A stretch of DNA of 64,000 nucleotides from positions 1 to 64,000 of the forward strand of contig CAZMOK010000003.1 of the NCBI GenBank assembly GCA_964567785.1, given 5' to 3'. This document shows positions 49,938 to 60,146 of this stretch, one piece after another (the first letter of the stretch is position 1; every line of letters starts with the position of its first letter). The position numbers were made by a program, and so were the translations under genes. The stretch comes from CAZMOK01 sp964567785. Lineage in GTDB: Bacteria; Bacteroidota; Bacteroidia; Bacteroidales; JAGOPY01. Below the pieces are notes generated by a model. That model had not been told where the DNA came from and did not search any database. It was given only the letters and a program-made list of their open reading frames with translations.

Positions 49938-50579
49938 TCAGAATAAAGAGAGAAGCTCGCTGAAATTATTTACCACTTTTCGTCCGGAAGTGCTCAGTCG
50001 ATCAGGCGACTGGTGCCCGTGGGCGACAAGGATACAGTCGATACCGGTTGCATAGGCCACCTCATGGTCGTGCAGTGTGTCTCCGATCAGCAGGATGTTT
50101 TCCTTCCTTTCTTTCACCTCTTTCAGTGTCCTGAGGGCAAGCTCTTTTTTTCCGTTTCCATAATGGTTGTCAATTCCTGATATCCTGCCGAAAAAATCCT
50201 CAATGCCAAACCCTCTTACCGAATTGATCAGCAGTTGCTGTTCCATGACCGAAAGGACCGATTGATCCAGTTTTCTTTCTCTGAAGAACATGAGAGCCTC
50301 CTTTGCACCTTCCTGTAAAGTAGCGTCTGGCAAAGAGGCCCTGTAATTGTCGATGAATTGTATCGCCGGGGTTTCAAAAGGCTCGCTTGTGAAATCAAAC
50401 CCTGCCTTTACATAATATTCCCTTACGGGGAAGGTGAAGATCTGCCGGTATTTTTCCGTGTCGAGGGGTGGCAGCCTGCGCCGGGTGAGTAACTTGTTCA
50501 TCGAACTGATGCAAATTTCCACATCGTTCAGCAGTGTTCCGTTCCAGTCCCAGATGAGGGTTGTGTATCTTTTCAGCAT
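49938..50579 (-). CDS. HAD-family hydrolase with altered motif I
   Basis: 213 aa from the ATG giving MLKRYTTLIWDWNGTLLND. Phosphoglycolate-phosphatase-like HAD fold: motif I IWDWNGTLL (nucleophile Asp at ~11), motif II SVMEQQ, motif III Lys in GNGKKEL, and motif IV ILLIGDTLHDHEVA. In motif I the second Asp (general acid/base in DxD phosphatases) is Asn. This could lower or change activity, though DxN forms are found in some HAD families. Last gene of the dapF-GNAT-mltG-DUF2279-HAD run, starting 1 bp after the previous stop. Confidence 0.8.
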   Translation of the reverse strand: MLKRYTTLIWDWNGTLLNDVEICISSMNKLLTRRRLPPLDTEKYRQIFTFPVREYYVKAGFDFTSEPFETPAIQFIDNYRASLPDATLQEGAKEALMFFRERKLDQSVLSVMEQQLLINSVRGFGIEDFFGRISGIDNHYGNGKKELALRTLKEVKERKENILLIGDTLHDHEVAYATGIDCILVAHGHQSPDRLSTSGRKVVNNFSELLSLF

Positions 50580-50580
50580 A

Positions 50581-51528
50581 CTAAAAATATAACCAGTGAT
50601 ATCTGAATCCGTCCCTGGCATTGTATTCAAGTGCCGGGAAGGGTATCTTTATGAATCCGACAATGTTCAGTAAAAGCTCAAGTGTTTCTGATCTTGTTTT
50701 AATCCTGGTAAGATCAATGTCGAGTGTCAGGTAATATTGTGATGTCCTCTCAAATGGCGGGACAGGCACTCCCTCGACCAAACCCGGGTTTTTCCCTGCC
50801 CCGGTCATACCATCGGCTCCGTATCCCACTGCCACATTGAGCCAGGAGGGGAAGTTGGATTCTCGTTTTAGAAAGGATTTAATGTTGGCCGACAGCCAGT
50901 AGGTCTGCCCGTTATAGTCTTTTATAATGCTTTGAAATTCGTTCTTTCCGAGGAGCTCCGGATTGTATTGAGGATATTCGGTTGGTGAATAAGAAAATTT
51001 AAGGATGAATTTCTGGTCTTTCCAGAGAAATTGCTGACCGATAAACAGGGCAGTGCCGGCCGTATTGAATGCAATGTCTCCTGCCGAAGCCCCCCATTCG
51101 GCAGAGAAACCGTCGAATATCTCTATGGTCGACAAAAAGGAAAAACTGAAAGCACTGCCTATCCAGATGGCCGGTTTTTCTTCCACGCCGGCCCACCTCA
51201 GTGATCTGTATCCTACCCTGGAGAACCAGTAAGCAGTTGTGGCATGCCCTATTTTATCCATATAGAGCCACTCGTTATTGTCATTGATAAAGTGAAAGCC
51301 TGAGCGCGGATAGTTTTTGTACCATAACTGGTACAGGCCTGCCATCGTCCCTGCATAGGCCACTCCACCTAATGTTGCCACGCCAATAAGCCGGCCTTTA
51401 TGGTTGTGGTTTTCTGCCGTGGCTGAATCATCTGGCTGGTGAAGTCCTGAAATTGCTCTGAACGGACATGCCAGGCCAAGGACCAGCAACAGGTATATTA
51501 TCCTTCCCGATAACAACCCCCTGATCAT
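50581..51528 (-). CDS. DUF2279-type exported protein
   Basis: 315 aa. N-terminal signal/anchor (GRIIYLLLVLGLACPFRAISG); the Cys could be part of a weak lipobox (LGLAC). Seen: GVAYAGTMAGLYQLWYKNYP, WLYMDKIGHATTAYWFSR (the conserved D-K-x-x-H-x3-AY of DUF2279/YfiM-like proteins), FDGFSAEWGASAGDIAFNTAG, and a C-terminal beta-rich part with YGADGMTG. Probably an outer-membrane-associated protein. ATGA overlap with mltG couples translation. Function unknown. Confidence 0.75.
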   Translation of the reverse strand: MIRGLLSGRIIYLLLVLGLACPFRAISGLHQPDDSATAENHNHKGRLIGVATLGGVAYAGTMAGLYQLWYKNYPRSGFHFINDNNEWLYMDKIGHATTAYWFSRVGYRSLRWAGVEEKPAIWIGSAFSFSFLSTIEIFDGFSAEWGASAGDIAFNTAGTALFIGQQFLWKDQKFILKFSYSPTEYPQYNPELLGKNEFQSIIKDYNGQTYWLSANIKSFLKRESNFPSWLNVAVGYGADGMTGAGKNPGLVEGVPVPPFERTSQYYLTLDIDLTRIKTRSETLELLLNIVGFIKIPFPALEYNARDGFRYHWLYF

Positions 51529-52607
51529 TTATAGACATTCAATTCATCGAGTGCTTTCTGGTATGCCCGGGCATTTCGGTTGTGTTCCCTTGAGGTTTTG
51601 GCAAATGCATGGTATCCCGACAGGTCGGCGCTGGCGCAGAAGAACATGTAGTTATGGTCTTCGTAATTAAGAACGGCATCTATGGATGATATGGAAGGTA
51701 TGCATATGGGCCCGGGAGGGAGACCCCTCACCTTATAGGTGTTGTAGGGTGATTCAATCGTTTTATGCCTGTTAAGCACTCTTTTTATGCTGTAATCCTG
51801 CCAGGCATAGATCAGTGTAGGGTCGGCCTGGAGCCTCCATCCGGCTCTGAGCCTGTTCACGTAGACTCCTGCGATGGTGGGCTTTTCATCGTTCTTGTTG
51901 GTTTCTTTTTCAACAATGGATGCCAGGGTGGTCACTTCAATCGGGCTCATTTCAAGTTCCTTAGCTTTTGCCTTCCGTTCTTCATCCCAGAATGAATTAT
52001 ATTCACTGTCCATTCTTTCCATGAACTGGCGGGCATCAGTTGTCCACCAGAATTCATAAGTGTTAGGAATGAACATCGACATTATGCTGGTGTCGGAAAA
52101 ACCATATGCCCTTATGAGTTCGTCGTCATTAAGCAATGCAGATATGTCCGAAGAATCAGCCTCTATCTGCGACCCTGCGACAGACGCCAGGTCTTCTATG
52201 CTCCTCAGGCTGTTAAAAATAACGTTTACAGGTGTCTGGTTGCCCGATCTGAGAAGATTGATCAGCTCATCATTGTTCATCTCGCTGGTAATGATATAAT
52301 GGCCCGGTTTGACGTATTCATCATATTTTTTCTTTGAAGCCAGCCATTCAAAGGTTTTACGGTTGATCACCGTGCCATTCCCGTAAAGAATGCGTTTCAC
52401 GTCCGTAAAATCAGAGCCCGTGGGAATGTAAACGGAGATGTAATCCTTTTCTCCGGTCCAGACATTCGGCTTAAAGATGGCCCTGTAAAGCAGGTAGCCT
52501 GTCACAATAGCTGCAAGGATCAGCAGGGCCAGTGTCCACATAATGAACCTGTGAAAAAAAGGACGCTTGCTTTTGCGCGGTCTGCTGTATTTTGGATGTA
52601 CTGTCAT
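51525..52607 (-). CDS. mltG: Endolytic murein transglycosylase MltG
   Basis: 360 aa. Basic cytoplasmic start (KYSRPRKSKRPFF), one membrane anchor (~22-45, IMWTLALLILAAIVTGYLLY), a LysM-like section (YIPTGSDFTDVKRILYGNG) and the YceG domain. The catalytic Glu is in LASIVEKETNKNDEKPTIAGVYVNRL; also LQADPTLIYAWQD, SPYNTYKVRGLPPGPICIPS and YMFFCASADLSGYHAFAKT. Cuts nascent glycan strands at the inner membrane to set their length. Sits in an overlapping operon downstream of dapF, a peptidoglycan precursor gene, which fits its role. Confidence 0.95.
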   Translation of the reverse strand: MTVHPKYSRPRKSKRPFFHRFIMWTLALLILAAIVTGYLLYRAIFKPNVWTGEKDYISVYIPTGSDFTDVKRILYGNGTVINRKTFEWLASKKKYDEYVKPGHYIITSEMNNDELINLLRSGNQTPVNVIFNSLRSIEDLASVAGSQIEADSSDISALLNDDELIRAYGFSDTSIMSMFIPNTYEFWWTTDARQFMERMDSEYNSFWDEERKAKAKELEMSPIEVTTLASIVEKETNKNDEKPTIAGVYVNRLRAGWRLQADPTLIYAWQDYSIKRVLNRHKTIESPYNTYKVRGLPPGPICIPSISSIDAVLNYEDHNYMFFCASADLSGYHAFAKTSREHNRNARAYQKALDELNVYK

Positions 52608-53152
52608 TAATGTTTTGCAGGTTTTTGGTTTTTCAATAACTGGAGGAAATATTCATCTTCCCATCCTGAAGGGGTAAGGTTCCACTCTTTTTTAGTGGCG
52701 GTGATTTCAAAGTTTTTCTTCCTGAAAAGCTGGAGGCTGTCTTTGTTGTTCACCCCTATATTGCAATAGATCTGGTGGAGCTTGAGTGTCTTGAAACCGT
52801 AGTCAATCATCAGCTCCAGGGCTTCCGATGCATATCCTTTGCCCCTGTAGTCGACATGGATAAGTATGCCAATGCCAGCCCTGCGGTGACCCGGGTCAAA
52901 ATCGAACAGGTCAACGCTGCCTATTGTCTCTCTCTCCGCTCCGCCATTTGCAATGTCGATCATCAGCCTGAGCTGCTTGATAGTGTATATGTCCTGGTGG
53001 GCATTCATCACATATTGTTCAAGCGTGAATTTTGAGAAGGGTGTAAGGGTATTGCTGAGATGCCAGAGGGAGGTGTCGTTCTCCCACTGGTAAAGAAGTT
53101 CTGCATCGGCCAGTTCAAGGGCCCTGAGCAATATTTTATTCCCTTGCAGCAT
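52607..53152 (-). CDS. GNAT acetyltransferase (RimJ/SpeG-like)
   Basis: 181 aa from the ATG giving MLQGNKILLRALELADAELL; a GTG three codons earlier overlaps the dapF stop (GTGA) and is also possible. Seen: LYQWENDTSLWHLS, GSVDLFDFDPGHRRAGIGILI, acetyl-CoA loop VDYRGKGYASEALELMIDYGF (R-x2-G-K-G form) and LHQIYCNIGVNNKDSLQLFRKKNF. Acetylates an amine such as a ribosomal-protein N-terminus or a polyamine; the substrate is not resolved. Its stop overlaps the mltG start by one base (TAATG). Confidence 0.88.
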   Translation of the reverse strand: MLQGNKILLRALELADAELLYQWENDTSLWHLSNTLTPFSKFTLEQYVMNAHQDIYTIKQLRLMIDIANGGAERETIGSVDLFDFDPGHRRAGIGILIHVDYRGKGYASEALELMIDYGFKTLKLHQIYCNIGVNNKDSLQLFRKKNFEITATKKEWNLTPSGWEDEYFLQLLKNQKPAKH

Positions 53153-53157
53153 AAAAG

Positions 53158-53955
53158 TCACTTCAAATTAATACTACCTTTAAAACTTAATGAAGCCGGA
53201 CCTGTAAGCCTGATATCAGTAAACCTGTCGTTTTTCCTGATGAATTTCACTCCCAGGCGGCCACCCTTGCTTTCAACGGGTACTTCCTGTACCTGATCCG
53301 TTTCATTTGTTGCAAAAACAAGCGCTGAAGCAGTTACGCCGGTGCCGCATGAAAGGGTTTCATTTTCCACGCCTTTTTCGTAAGTACGGAGCTTCAGCCC
53401 CGGGCCCTTCATGTCAACAAAATTAACATTAATACCTTCAGGTAAATACTTTTTTGAATACCGCAGGGGTGGTGCCCTGTTCACAATATCAACGCTGTCT
53501 ATGTCGTCAGTCATTATCACCAGGTGCGGTGCGCCGGTGTTTATGAAAAGGCCCTCCTCATGCTTGCTCATGTTGCGAAAATATACATCCTGTAAACTTA
53601 TTTCCACGTTATATTTTTCGCTGCTTCTATCCAGCACTTTTCCACAATGATCCCCGTCAATAGCCACAAACCTGTAATCGCCGTTTCCTTCTGACATTCT
53701 GTCATAAAACATCACCGCACACCTTCCGCCGTTACCGCAGAAAGATCCCTCCGTTCCGTCAGGGTTCAGGAATGTCATCCTGAAATCAGTGCCTGGATGG
53801 TCGGAAATGATTATGAGCCCATCGGCACCAATTCCGTAATGCCTGTCGCACAACCTCTTAGCTAGAGATGACAGGTTTCCCGGAATTTGCGGGTTCTCTT
53901 TAATGATAATGAAATCATTACCTGTTGCCTGGTATTTAAAGAATTCCTGTTCCAT
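53158..53955 (-). CDS. dapF: Diaminopimelate epimerase
   Basis: 265 aa, normal length. Converts LL- to meso-diaminopimelate for peptidoglycan and lysine. The two catalytic cysteines are in GSFCGNGGRCAVMF (~70) and ETLSCGTGVTASALVF (~210). Also FFKYQATGNDFIII at the N-terminus, LCDRHYGIGADGLIII and GAPHLVIMTDD. First gene of a five-gene minus-strand operon. Minus-strand TAAATTTG at 53975-53982 is its probable -7 element. Confidence 0.96.
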   Translation of the reverse strand: MEQEFFKYQATGNDFIIIKENPQIPGNLSSLAKRLCDRHYGIGADGLIIISDHPGTDFRMTFLNPDGTEGSFCGNGGRCAVMFYDRMSEGNGDYRFVAIDGDHCGKVLDRSSEKYNVEISLQDVYFRNMSKHEEGLFINTGAPHLVIMTDDIDSVDIVNRAPPLRYSKKYLPEGINVNFVDMKGPGLKLRTYEKGVENETLSCGTGVTASALVFATNETDQVQEVPVESKGGRLGVKFIRKNDRFTDIRLTGPASLSFKGSINLK

Positions 53956-54215
53956 ACTATCATTCAGGGATTCACAAATTTAGGAAAATCAGGAAAGCAA
54001 TGATTTTGCCCTGAAAAATTATTATTGCAGGCAAAAATCCTATGTTTTATTTTGAAAACCGGTTTAAAGTGTTTAAATTGCATCACTCCATTAGCTGCCA
54101 GGCTTATAACCTTTTGTTTTAACGTTTTTTAACAGCAAGCAGGCATAAACTTTGATCTACCAAAACGTTAGTTGACAAAGAACATAATCGAACCAAATAT
54201 TGTTAAAACACTGTT
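53956..54215. other. Divergent dapF-degP spacer
   Basis: 260 bp, AT-rich, no gene. It holds the dapF -7 element and related strings TTTTAACGTTTTTTAACA (near 54117-54134) and AAAACGTTAG (near 54163), possibly an operator for degP. No Rex-type palindrome. Confidence 0.35.
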
Positions 54216-55664
54216 ATGAAAAGAACAACAAATATTTTACTTATCGCGATTCTTATAGTGCTTGTTTTCGTAGGATTTACGCAAACAGATTTTAATAAAG
54301 ACAACAAGGCAAGAAGGACGGTGCAGACTGAATCTGATGTGCTGCCTGCACGGTATAATGCTCCTGTGCCATTTGAAGGGCCTGATTTCACAACCGCAGC
54401 CGAAAAAACGGTCAATGCCGTTGTGCATATCAGAAGCGAATTCCAGAGAAGGAGCTATTATCATGATTTTTTTGAGCCTTTCAGAGAGTTTTTCGGCGAC
54501 AGGTACGGTAACCAGGAAAGGACCTACTCAGGTTATGGATCCGGAGTCATTATTTCTGACGACGGATATGTTGTAACGAACAATCACGTAGTTGAAGGGG
54601 CCAATTTCATAGAGGTGACTTTAAACGATAAAAGGCGGTTTGAAGCGGAGGTAATTGGAAGGGACCCACAGACCGACCTTGCATTGCTTAAGATCGAGGA
54701 ATGGGGTCTTCCCTTCATTATTTACGGTAATTCAGATAACGTTCAGATAGGGGAGTGGGTGCTGGCAGTAGGAAATCCCTTTAACCTCACATCTACGGTA
54801 ACAGCCGGTATTGTCAGTGCAAAAGCAAGGAACATCAATATCCTTGGTATCCCGGGGGCTATTGAATCGTTCATCCAGACCGATGCTGCAGTGAACCGTG
54901 GAAACAGCGGCGGGGCCCTGGTGAATACCGAAGGAGAGCTTATTGGCATAAACGCTGCCATAGCTTCAAATACAGGTGCTTATACCGGCTATTCTTTTGC
55001 TATTCCTGTAAATATTGTCAAGAAAGTGGTGGACGACCTGATGAATTACGGTCAGGTTCAGCGTGCGTTCATCGGTGTGATCATCCGGGAAATGAATGCC
55101 GAACTCGCTGATGATAAAGGATTTGATGAGATTCAGGGTGTATATGTCGAAGCTCTTTCTGAAGGCGGAGGAGCTGAAGAAGCAGGTATAGAGGAAGGCG
55201 ACCTGATCTTATCAGTGGATGATATCAGCGTGAATACTACGGCACAGCTCCTTGAGATCGTAGGCCAGCATTCACCCGGTGACATTGTGAACGTGGCAGT
55301 TTTACGCGGCGACCGCGTTGTTGATTACAAGGTAGAGCTGAAGAATGACAGAGGAGAAACGACCCTGGCAAAGGCTGAAAAGGATTATTACAGCTCAAAC
55401 CTTGGCGCAACTTTCGAAACGGTGAGCAAGGAAGAAATGGAAGACCTTGGAATAACAAATGGCCTGAAGGTGAGCGAACTTGAAGAAGGATTGCTCCTCA
55501 ACGGCGGTGTGAAGGAAGGTTTTATAATCCTCGAAATCAACAATGTCAAGATCCGCGACAGGAATGACATAAATTATGCAATGAACAACACAAAAGGCGG
55601 TGTAATCAGAATAGAAGGTGTCTATCCTAACGGAATGAGAATGAACTATGGCTTCATCCTCTAA
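54216..55664 (+). CDS. degP: Do/DegP-like periplasmic serine protease
   Basis: 482 aa. N-terminal signal/anchor (ILLIAILIVLVFVGFTQ). Trypsin-like domain with the catalytic His in VVTNNHVVEGA, Asp in DPQTDLALLKIE and Ser in AVNRGNSGGALVN. Two PDZ domains follow (~290-375: FIGVIIREMNA...AGIEEGDLILSVDD; ~395-480: LGATFETVSKEEM...GFIILEINNVKI). Degrades or chaperones misfolded envelope proteins. HtrA/DegQ naming cannot be separated by sequence alone. Followed 135 bp later by rpoD. Confidence 0.92.
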   Translation: MKRTTNILLIAILIVLVFVGFTQTDFNKDNKARRTVQTESDVLPARYNAPVPFEGPDFTTAAEKTVNAVVHIRSEFQRRSYYHDFFEPFREFFGDRYGNQERTYSGYGSGVIISDDGYVVTNNHVVEGANFIEVTLNDKRRFEAEVIGRDPQTDLALLKIEEWGLPFIIYGNSDNVQIGEWVLAVGNPFNLTSTVTAGIVSAKARNINILGIPGAIESFIQTDAAVNRGNSGGALVNTEGELIGINAAIASNTGAYTGYSFAIPVNIVKKVVDDLMNYGQVQRAFIGVIIREMNAELADDKGFDEIQGVYVEALSEGGGAEEAGIEEGDLILSVDDISVNTTAQLLEIVGQHSPGDIVNVAVLRGDRVVDYKVELKNDRGETTLAKAEKDYYSSNLGATFETVSKEEMEDLGITNGLKVSELEEGLLLNGGVKEGFIILEINNVKIRDRNDINYAMNNTKGGVIRIEGVYPNGMRMNYGFIL

Positions 55665-55702
55665 AAAAATGTTTAAACCGGTTCTAAATAAGAAAACTTT
55701 TT

Positions 55703-55710
55703 GTACCTTT
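55703..55710 (+). promoter_or_regulatory. Putative -7 element of rpoD
   Basis: TACCTTTG (TAnnTTTG type) about 90 bp before the rpoD ATG, in the sequence TTTTTGTACCTTTGCACG. Just upstream lies a near-palindrome TTTAAACCGGTTCTAAA (55672-55688). Confidence 0.55.
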
Positions 55711-55799
55711 GCACGTTCTATAAACAAGGTGCCAGTTTCTTATCTATGAATTATATCTGCACCAGATACACCACTTTTTGATTTACAGGGAGTTAATAT

Positions 55800-56666
55800 A
55801 TGCGGCAGTTAAAAATAACTAAATCTATTACCAATAGAGAGACTGCTTCGTTGGATAAGTATCTCCAGGATATTGGTAAGGAGGAGCTTATTACGGCAGA
55901 GGAGGAGGTTGAACTTGCCAGGAAGATCAAAACAGGGGACCAGAGTGCTCTTGAAAAGCTGATCAGGGCTAATCTCAGGTTCGTTGTATCAGTTGCCAAG
56001 CAATATCAAAACCAGGGTTTGAGCCTTCCCGACCTTATCAACGAAGGAAACCTCGGTTTGATCAAGGCTGCGCAGCGGTTTGATGAAACCAGGGGATTCA
56101 AGTTTATTTCTTACGCAGTGTGGTGGATACGGCAGTCGATCCTTCAGGCCCTGGCCGAGCAGTCAAGGCTGGTGAGGTTGCCCTTGAACCAGGTAGGCTC
56201 ACTCAACAAAATTAAAAAGGCCACATCGAAACTTGAGCAGGACTATGAGCGCGCTCCTTCGGTCGATGAGATCGCAGAGCAGCTTGAGATCCCCAAGCAC
56301 AAGATCGACAAGGCCATGAAGATCACCACGAGGTATATCTCTATGGATGCACCTCTTTCGCAGGAAGATGACTTGAAATTCCTTGATGTTTATATTTCTG
56401 ATGATTCACCCCGCACGGATTCCCAGCTTATGAGGGAGTCTCTTGCCAGGGAGATACAACGGTCACTTTCAACCCTTACCGAGAAGGAAAGGGATGTGAT
56501 CAATCTCTATTATGGTATTGGAATGAATCACGGGCTTACGCTAGAAGAAATTGGGGCAAAATTCAACCTTACCCGCGAAAGAGTAAGGCAGATAAAGGAA
56601 AAGGCCATCCGGCGGTTAAAACATACCTCAAGGAGCAGGCTTTTAAAGGCTTACCTGGGAGAATAA
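55800..56666 (+). CDS. rpoD: Primary sigma factor RpoD/SigA (sigma-ABfr type)
   Basis: 288 aa, the short primary sigma of Bacteroidota, lacking the acidic region 1.1. Region 1.2/2: [83 protein letters not shown] (in part). Region 3: [15 protein letters not shown]. Region 4: TEKEREVI-like [40 protein letters not shown]. It recognises the TTTG/TAnnTTTG promoters that are seen before many genes in the window. A strong terminator follows. Confidence 0.96.
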   Translation: MRQLKITKSITNRETASLDKYLQDIGKEELITAEEEVELARKIKTGDQSALEKLIRANLRFVVSVAKQYQNQGLSLPDLINEGNLGLIKAAQRFDETRGFKFISYAVWWIRQSILQALAEQSRLVRLPLNQVGSLNKIKKATSKLEQDYERAPSVDEIAEQLEIPKHKIDKAMKITTRYISMDAPLSQEDDLKFLDVYISDDSPRTDSQLMRESLAREIQRSLSTLTEKERDVINLYYGIGMNHGLTLEEIGAKFNLTRERVRQIKEKAIRRLKHTSRSRLLKAYLGE

Positions 56667-56694
56667 AACTAAGACATAATACTGATTAAATGAG

Positions 56695-56728
56695 AGGATT
56701 ACCGTGGTTAAGGTAATCCTTTTTTTTT
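56695..56728 (+). terminator. Rho-independent terminator of rpoD
   Basis: Stem AGGATTACC (56695-56703) / GGTAATCCT (56712-56720), 8-nt loop, T8 tract. The last T of the tract is also the first base of the next gene's TAATTTTG element. Confidence 0.9.
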
Positions 56729-56735
56729 AATTTTG
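56728..56735 (+). promoter_or_regulatory. Putative -7 element of the GAPDH gene
   Basis: TAATTTTG (TAnnTTTG type) 43 bp before ATG 56779, overlapping the end of the rpoD terminator; the -33 region would lie within the terminator hairpin. Confidence 0.45.
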
Positions 56736-56778
56736 CATCTTTCAGATATTTCCAAAAACCTTTTAAACCTTAGAGCAA

Positions 56779-58263
56779 ATGGCCGGTAATAATTCATCAA
56801 GCGATCATTATTCAAAAGAATTTGCCTCTTCACTGGGAAACTGGATAACCGACGAAAAAGCAGGTTTTGAGTTCATCAGTGCACTGGGGCACCTTTACTA
56901 TGACAAATCAATAGAGCTGATCCTGTTCAAGAGCCAGCTCATCGACAGGTCTGCGAGTGTTATACTCTACAAACACGCCTATTCGGTACATACTGTTGGA
57001 GTTTCCCTCAGGATCCAGGATTCGGTCTTACTCGCCAGAACAATGCTTGAGATGGACCTTCCGCCTGCAAGGATCGATATTGGCAGGCTTAATCACGAAT
57101 GGACGATCGAGAAGGAAAAATTCAGAAATGATGCCAGGGCATTCCTTGAGGACAAGCTGAAGGATATTATAGGAAATAAGGTTAAGTATGACAATCCGGT
57201 GGATGTTGTAGTTTATGGTTTTGGCCGTATCGGCAGGCTGATTGTCAGGGAATTGATAATCCAGGGCAACGGCACACAGCTTAACGTAAAGGCGATAGTT
57301 ACCAGGGGCAACGATCCGGAGCAGATAAGGAAACGTGCAGCTCTCTTCCGCCACGATTCAATACACGGGCCTTTCAGGGGAATTGCAGTTGAGGATGTTG
57401 AAAAGAAAACCCTTACCATAAACGGCTATATAGTGAAAATGCTGGCTGCCAACGACCCGGAAGAGATAGACTATGAAGCAGAAGGTATCCGCAACGCACT
57501 CCTTATAGACACTACCGGGGTATGGAACAAAAGGGAGGGCCTTGAAAAGCACCTGAAAGCAAAAGGAATAGCAAGAGTGCTTTTAACAGCACCGGCAAAA
57601 GGCGATGTGCCGAATATAGTTTACGGCGTGAACCACGAAAATGGCTCGGTGGATTACGATGCGGAAAAGATCTATTCAGCCGCTTCCTGCACCACCAATG
57701 CAGTGGTCCCCACCCTGTATGTGCTTGAAAATACTATTGGCATTGAGAAGGGGCATCTTGAGACTATTCATGCCTATACCAATGATCAGAACCTTACCGA
57801 TAACTACCACAAGAAACCAAGAAGGGGAAGGTCGGCACCCATCAATATGGTGCTAACTTCCACCGGGGCTGCAAATGCAGCTGCAAAGGCAATCCCGTCG
57901 CTGAAGGGAAAGTTGACAGCAAACGCGGTGAGGGTCCCGATCCCCAATGTTTCACTGGCAATAATGAGCCTCACGCTGAAGAAGACCACGACAGTGGAAG
58001 AACTTAACGGTATTATGAAGGAAGTAGCCCTCCATGGAGACCTTGTAGAGCAGATAAGGTACTCTATATCACCGGAATCTGTATCTACAGATTTCATTGG
58101 AGATCCGGTTGCGGGCATTTTCGACAGCCCCGCTACAGTGGTATCTGCAGATGGCAGGAGCGTGGTCATCTACGTTTGGTATGATAACGAATTTGGCTAT
58201 ACCATCCAGGCGATCAGGCTTGCCAAACAAATAGCCGGGGTTAAGAGGTTCAGCTATTATTAG
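56779..58263 (+). CDS. gap: Glyceraldehyde-3-phosphate dehydrogenase, long form
   Basis: 494 aa, with a ~130-residue helical N-terminal extension before the catalytic part, a form known in Bacteroidota. NAD-binding Rossmann VVVYGFGRIGRLIVREL (~143-159), catalytic Cys in YSAASCTTNAVVPTL (~300), His in LETIHAYTNDQNLTD, phosphate-binding STGAANAAAKAIP, and C-terminal VVIYVWYDNEFGYTIQAIRLA. Oxidises glyceraldehyde-3-phosphate to 1,3-bisphosphoglycerate in glycolysis. The role of the extension is unknown. Named gap by function; cofactor NAD is likely. Confidence 0.93.
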   Translation: MAGNNSSSDHYSKEFASSLGNWITDEKAGFEFISALGHLYYDKSIELILFKSQLIDRSASVILYKHAYSVHTVGVSLRIQDSVLLARTMLEMDLPPARIDIGRLNHEWTIEKEKFRNDARAFLEDKLKDIIGNKVKYDNPVDVVVYGFGRIGRLIVRELIIQGNGTQLNVKAIVTRGNDPEQIRKRAALFRHDSIHGPFRGIAVEDVEKKTLTINGYIVKMLAANDPEEIDYEAEGIRNALLIDTTGVWNKREGLEKHLKAKGIARVLLTAPAKGDVPNIVYGVNHENGSVDYDAEKIYSAASCTTNAVVPTLYVLENTIGIEKGHLETIHAYTNDQNLTDNYHKKPRRGRSAPINMVLTSTGAANAAAKAIPSLKGKLTANAVRVPIPNVSLAIMSLTLKKTTTVEELNGIMKEVALHGDLVEQIRYSISPESVSTDFIGDPVAGIFDSPATVVSADGRSVVIYVWYDNEFGYTIQAIRLAKQIAGVKRFSYY

Positions 58264-58333
58264 GGAGTTTCGCCCGCGGCAATCTCTGCTGAGATATTAC
58301 AGTTATTCAGTTGTGCCTGCAGTGATCTTTTAA

Positions 58334-60052
<1,719 letters not shown>

Positions 60053-60106
60053 ATTCATCACCCCTTATTTTAGCCACTCCACTGAGGTCAGTTCATTCAA
60101 TTGAGT

Positions 60107-60114
60107 TATCTTTG
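60107..60114 (+). promoter_or_regulatory. Putative -7 element of yidC
   Basis: TATCTTTG (TAnnTTTG type) 32 bp before the yidC ATG at 60147. Confidence 0.55.
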
Positions 60115-60146
60115 CCAATCTGTAAGAAAGGTATATCACTTAGCTA

